Assembly (NCBI GenBank): GCA_004963905.1
Contig: SUGL01000042.1
Span: forward strand, 1 to 51,943
Origin: Mesorhizobium sp.
Lineage (GTDB): Bacteria; Pseudomonadota; Alphaproteobacteria; Rhizobiales; Rhizobiaceae
DNA: 51,943 nucleotides
Direction: 5' to 3'
In this document: positions 50,806 through 51,943 of the stretch, piece by piece
Layout of the letters: every line of letters begins with the position of its first letter
Position numbering within the stretch: the stretch's first letter is position 1
The notes under the pieces: model-generated
The model's input: the letters and a program-made list of their open reading frames with translations, nothing else
Databases searched by the model: none
Told to the model about the DNA's origin: nothing
Program-made: the position numbers and the translations under genes

Positions 50806-51699
50806 ATGAGCGAAGATCAATCAAGAAAAAGACTGGGCCGTGGCCTCGCGGCGCTGATCGGCGAGATCGACCGTCCGGCGGCGCCGGAAAAGCCGAGCGC
50901 GGCAGTCGCGGCGGACGGCAAGGTGCCGATCGAGTTCGTCAGCCCGAATCCGAAGAACCCGCGCCGGCATTTCGGCGATGCCGAGCTCACCGATCTCGCG
51001 CAGTCGATCCGCGAGCATGGCGTGGTGCAGCCGGTGGTGGCGCGGCCCTCGCCGTCGCAGCCCGGCCGCTACGAGATCATCGCCGGCGAGCGGCGCTGGC
51101 GGGCGGCACAGCGTGCCGGCCTGACCGAGATCCCGCTCATCGTGCGCGACGTCAACGACCGCACCGCGCTGGAACTGGCGATCATCGAGAACGTGCAGCG
51201 CGCCGACCTCAATCCGGTCGAAGAGGCGCAAGGCTACCAGCAACTGATCGACGAGCATGGCTACACGCAGGCCGATCTCGGCCAGGTGATCGGCAAGAGC
51301 CGCAGCCATGTCGCCAACACGCTGCGTCTCCTGAAACTGCCCAATGTCATCCAGAGCATGCTGGTCGACGGCGATCTGTCGGCCGGCCATGCCCGCACGC
51401 TGGTCACAGCCGAAGACCCGGCCGGGCTTGCCAAGCGCATCGTCAAGGAGGGGCTTTCGGTGCGCCAGGCCGAGGCGCTGGCGCAGATGCCCGCCGGTCC
51501 GACGCCGGCCAAAGCGAAGCCCGCGGCGAGCGCGCCGGAGAAGGATCCCGACACGCTGGCGCTGGAAAAGCTTATGACCGACACGATCGGCATGATCGTG
51601 AGCATCGAGCACAAGGGCAAAGGCGGCACACTGCGTATCAATTATCGCACGCTGGAGCAGCTCGACGAGTTGTGCCGGCGCCTGAAGGACGAGCGGTAA
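50806..51699 (+). CDS. parB: ParB, chromosome-partitioning CTPase and parS-binding protein
   Basis: A 297-residue ParB/Spo0J protein. RKRLGRGLAALIGE (6-19) is the N-terminal ParA-stimulating segment. IAGERRWRAAQRAGL in the CTPase/ParB-N domain is the conserved GERRxRA motif, and IIENVQRADLNPVEEAQGYQ precedes the HTH: YTQADLGQVIGKSRSHVANT. A C-terminal dimerisation region follows a charged linker. The parA-parB gap is 69 bases. The four parS sites upstream are its expected targets. Confidence 0.96.
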   Translation: MSEDQSRKRLGRGLAALIGEIDRPAAPEKPSAAVAADGKVPIEFVSPNPKNPRRHFGDAELTDLAQSIREHGVVQPVVARPSPSQPGRYEIIAGERRWRAAQRAGLTEIPLIVRDVNDRTALELAIIENVQRADLNPVEEAQGYQQLIDEHGYTQADLGQVIGKSRSHVANTLRLLKLPNVIQSMLVDGDLSAGHARTLVTAEDPAGLAKRIVKEGLSVRQAEALAQMPAGPTPAKAKPAASAPEKDPDTLALEKLMTDTIGMIVSIEHKGKGGTLRINYRTLEQLDELCRRLKDER

Positions 51700-51718
51700 G
51701 CTGCTGATGCGCAACGAG

Positions 51719-51730
51719 TTAGCCGGCTAA
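51719..51730. repeat. TTAGCCGGCTAA palindrome after parB
   Basis: A perfect 12-bp palindrome lies 19 bases after the parB stop. A related TTAATTAGCC stretch occurs just before the parB start (about 50764). A regulatory role is possible but not supported further. Confidence 0.35.
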
Positions 51731-51785
51731 TTAAGATCCTGGCTTAACGTTGGATATGCCTGATATATCGGTGATAAACAATGAG

Positions 51786-51809
51786 GGCTGGCGGCATGCC
51801 GGCCTTTTT
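51786..51809 (+). terminator. Intrinsic terminator of the parAB unit
   Basis: GGCTGGC (51786-51792) and GCCGGCC (51798-51804) pair over 7 bp with one G-U, with a GGCAT loop, followed at once by TTTTT (51805-51809). Confidence 0.8.
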
Positions 51810-51844
51810 GTTGGCGATTGACGAAAAGTCAGGAGCCATCTCCG

Positions 51845-51900
51845 TCGTCATCCTAGGGCGGAGCGACGCGAAGCGGAGCGAAGACCCTAGGATCCTGTGT
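51845..51900. repeat. Family-B repeat, left half (copy 7)
   Basis: TCGTCATCCTAGGGCGGAGCG leads into GAAGACCCTAGGATCC, the left half of the element. The inner GGATCCATGCCG continuation is replaced by unrelated sequence, and no right half appears before the window ends. Confidence 0.7.
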
Positions 51901-51943
51901 GTTGGTTCTGGTGTATGGTTGAAGTGGGAAGGAGACCGAGTGG

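Noticed and set aside
51731..51756. CtrA box after parB
   Set aside because: The two TTAA half-sites are separated by nine bases, not seven.

Overview
The window is a gene-dense, GC-rich alphaproteobacterial chromosome segment. It most likely comes from Mesorhizobium or a close relative in the Rhizobiales. The reasons are the gene order around the predicted chromosome origin (PSRP / origin / hemE / hemJ / rho ... mnmE / mnmG / rsmG / parA / parB), the taurine, PHB and transglutaminase-like genes, and the many rhizobial mosaic palindromes between genes. Species was assigned from protein and gene-order recognition only; no search was run.

Layout. 1-230: the right end of an IS481-type insertion sequence that cuts into an intergenic repeat. 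404-4629: a VOC protein, rdgB, hemW, rsmI and yraN, with tight start/stop overlaps between the first three. 4862-9891: uppP on the minus strand, then a plus-strand run of a GST, queG, an SDR protein and mepA. 10060-14920: glk, an MsbA-like exporter, dapB and gpmA. 15284-15368: tRNA-Leu(CAG), followed by a decayed stretch with an N-terminally truncated DUF1778 antitoxin remnant. 16163-21170 (minus): an Asp/Glu-racemase-family enzyme, a D-amino-acid dehydrogenase, and a two-gene reverse-transsulfuration unit (cystathionine beta-synthase and gamma-lyase). 21587-27672: a YdhS-like flavoprotein with an unannotated 32-codon peptide ORF just upstream, divergent from a tauABC-(small ORF)-tauD taurine operon. 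27860-35807: small membrane and envelope genes (RlpA-like, PhaZ, BTLCP transglutaminase-like, MltA/Smr/XRE, Tim44-like, FxsA, SecB). 36041-39983 (minus): dnaQ, coaE, aroE, maf and the PSRP kinase/phosphorylase.

The most important region is 39984-51699. The 404-bp gap between the divergent PSRP gene and hemE has DnaA-box-like 9-mers, five GANTC (CcrM) sites in 140 bp and an AT-rich repeat next to hemE. I read it as the chromosomal replication origin. About 6.6-9.4 kb away are four parS-type 16-mers: two beside the mnmE stop, one before mnmG and one inside rsmG. parA and parB follow directly. Together these form an origin plus ParABS segregation locus, embedded in a heme, Rho and tRNA-modification cluster.

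Most intergenic regions are filled by recurring palindromic families. Family A is about 165 bp with CTCCCCC/GGGGGAG arms (seven copies). Family B is about 60-205 bp with CGTCATCC/GGATGACG ends (seven copies). Family C has CCTTCTCCC/GGGAGAAGG arms. A small family E has GCAATTCCGGA ends. I found no CRISPR array, prophage, secretion island or obviously novel multi-gene defence system. The points most worth follow-up are the origin, the parS set including a near-match in hemE, the peptide upstream of the YdhS gene, a perfect CtrA-type TTAA-N7-TTAA site before the BTLCP gene, and the repeat families.
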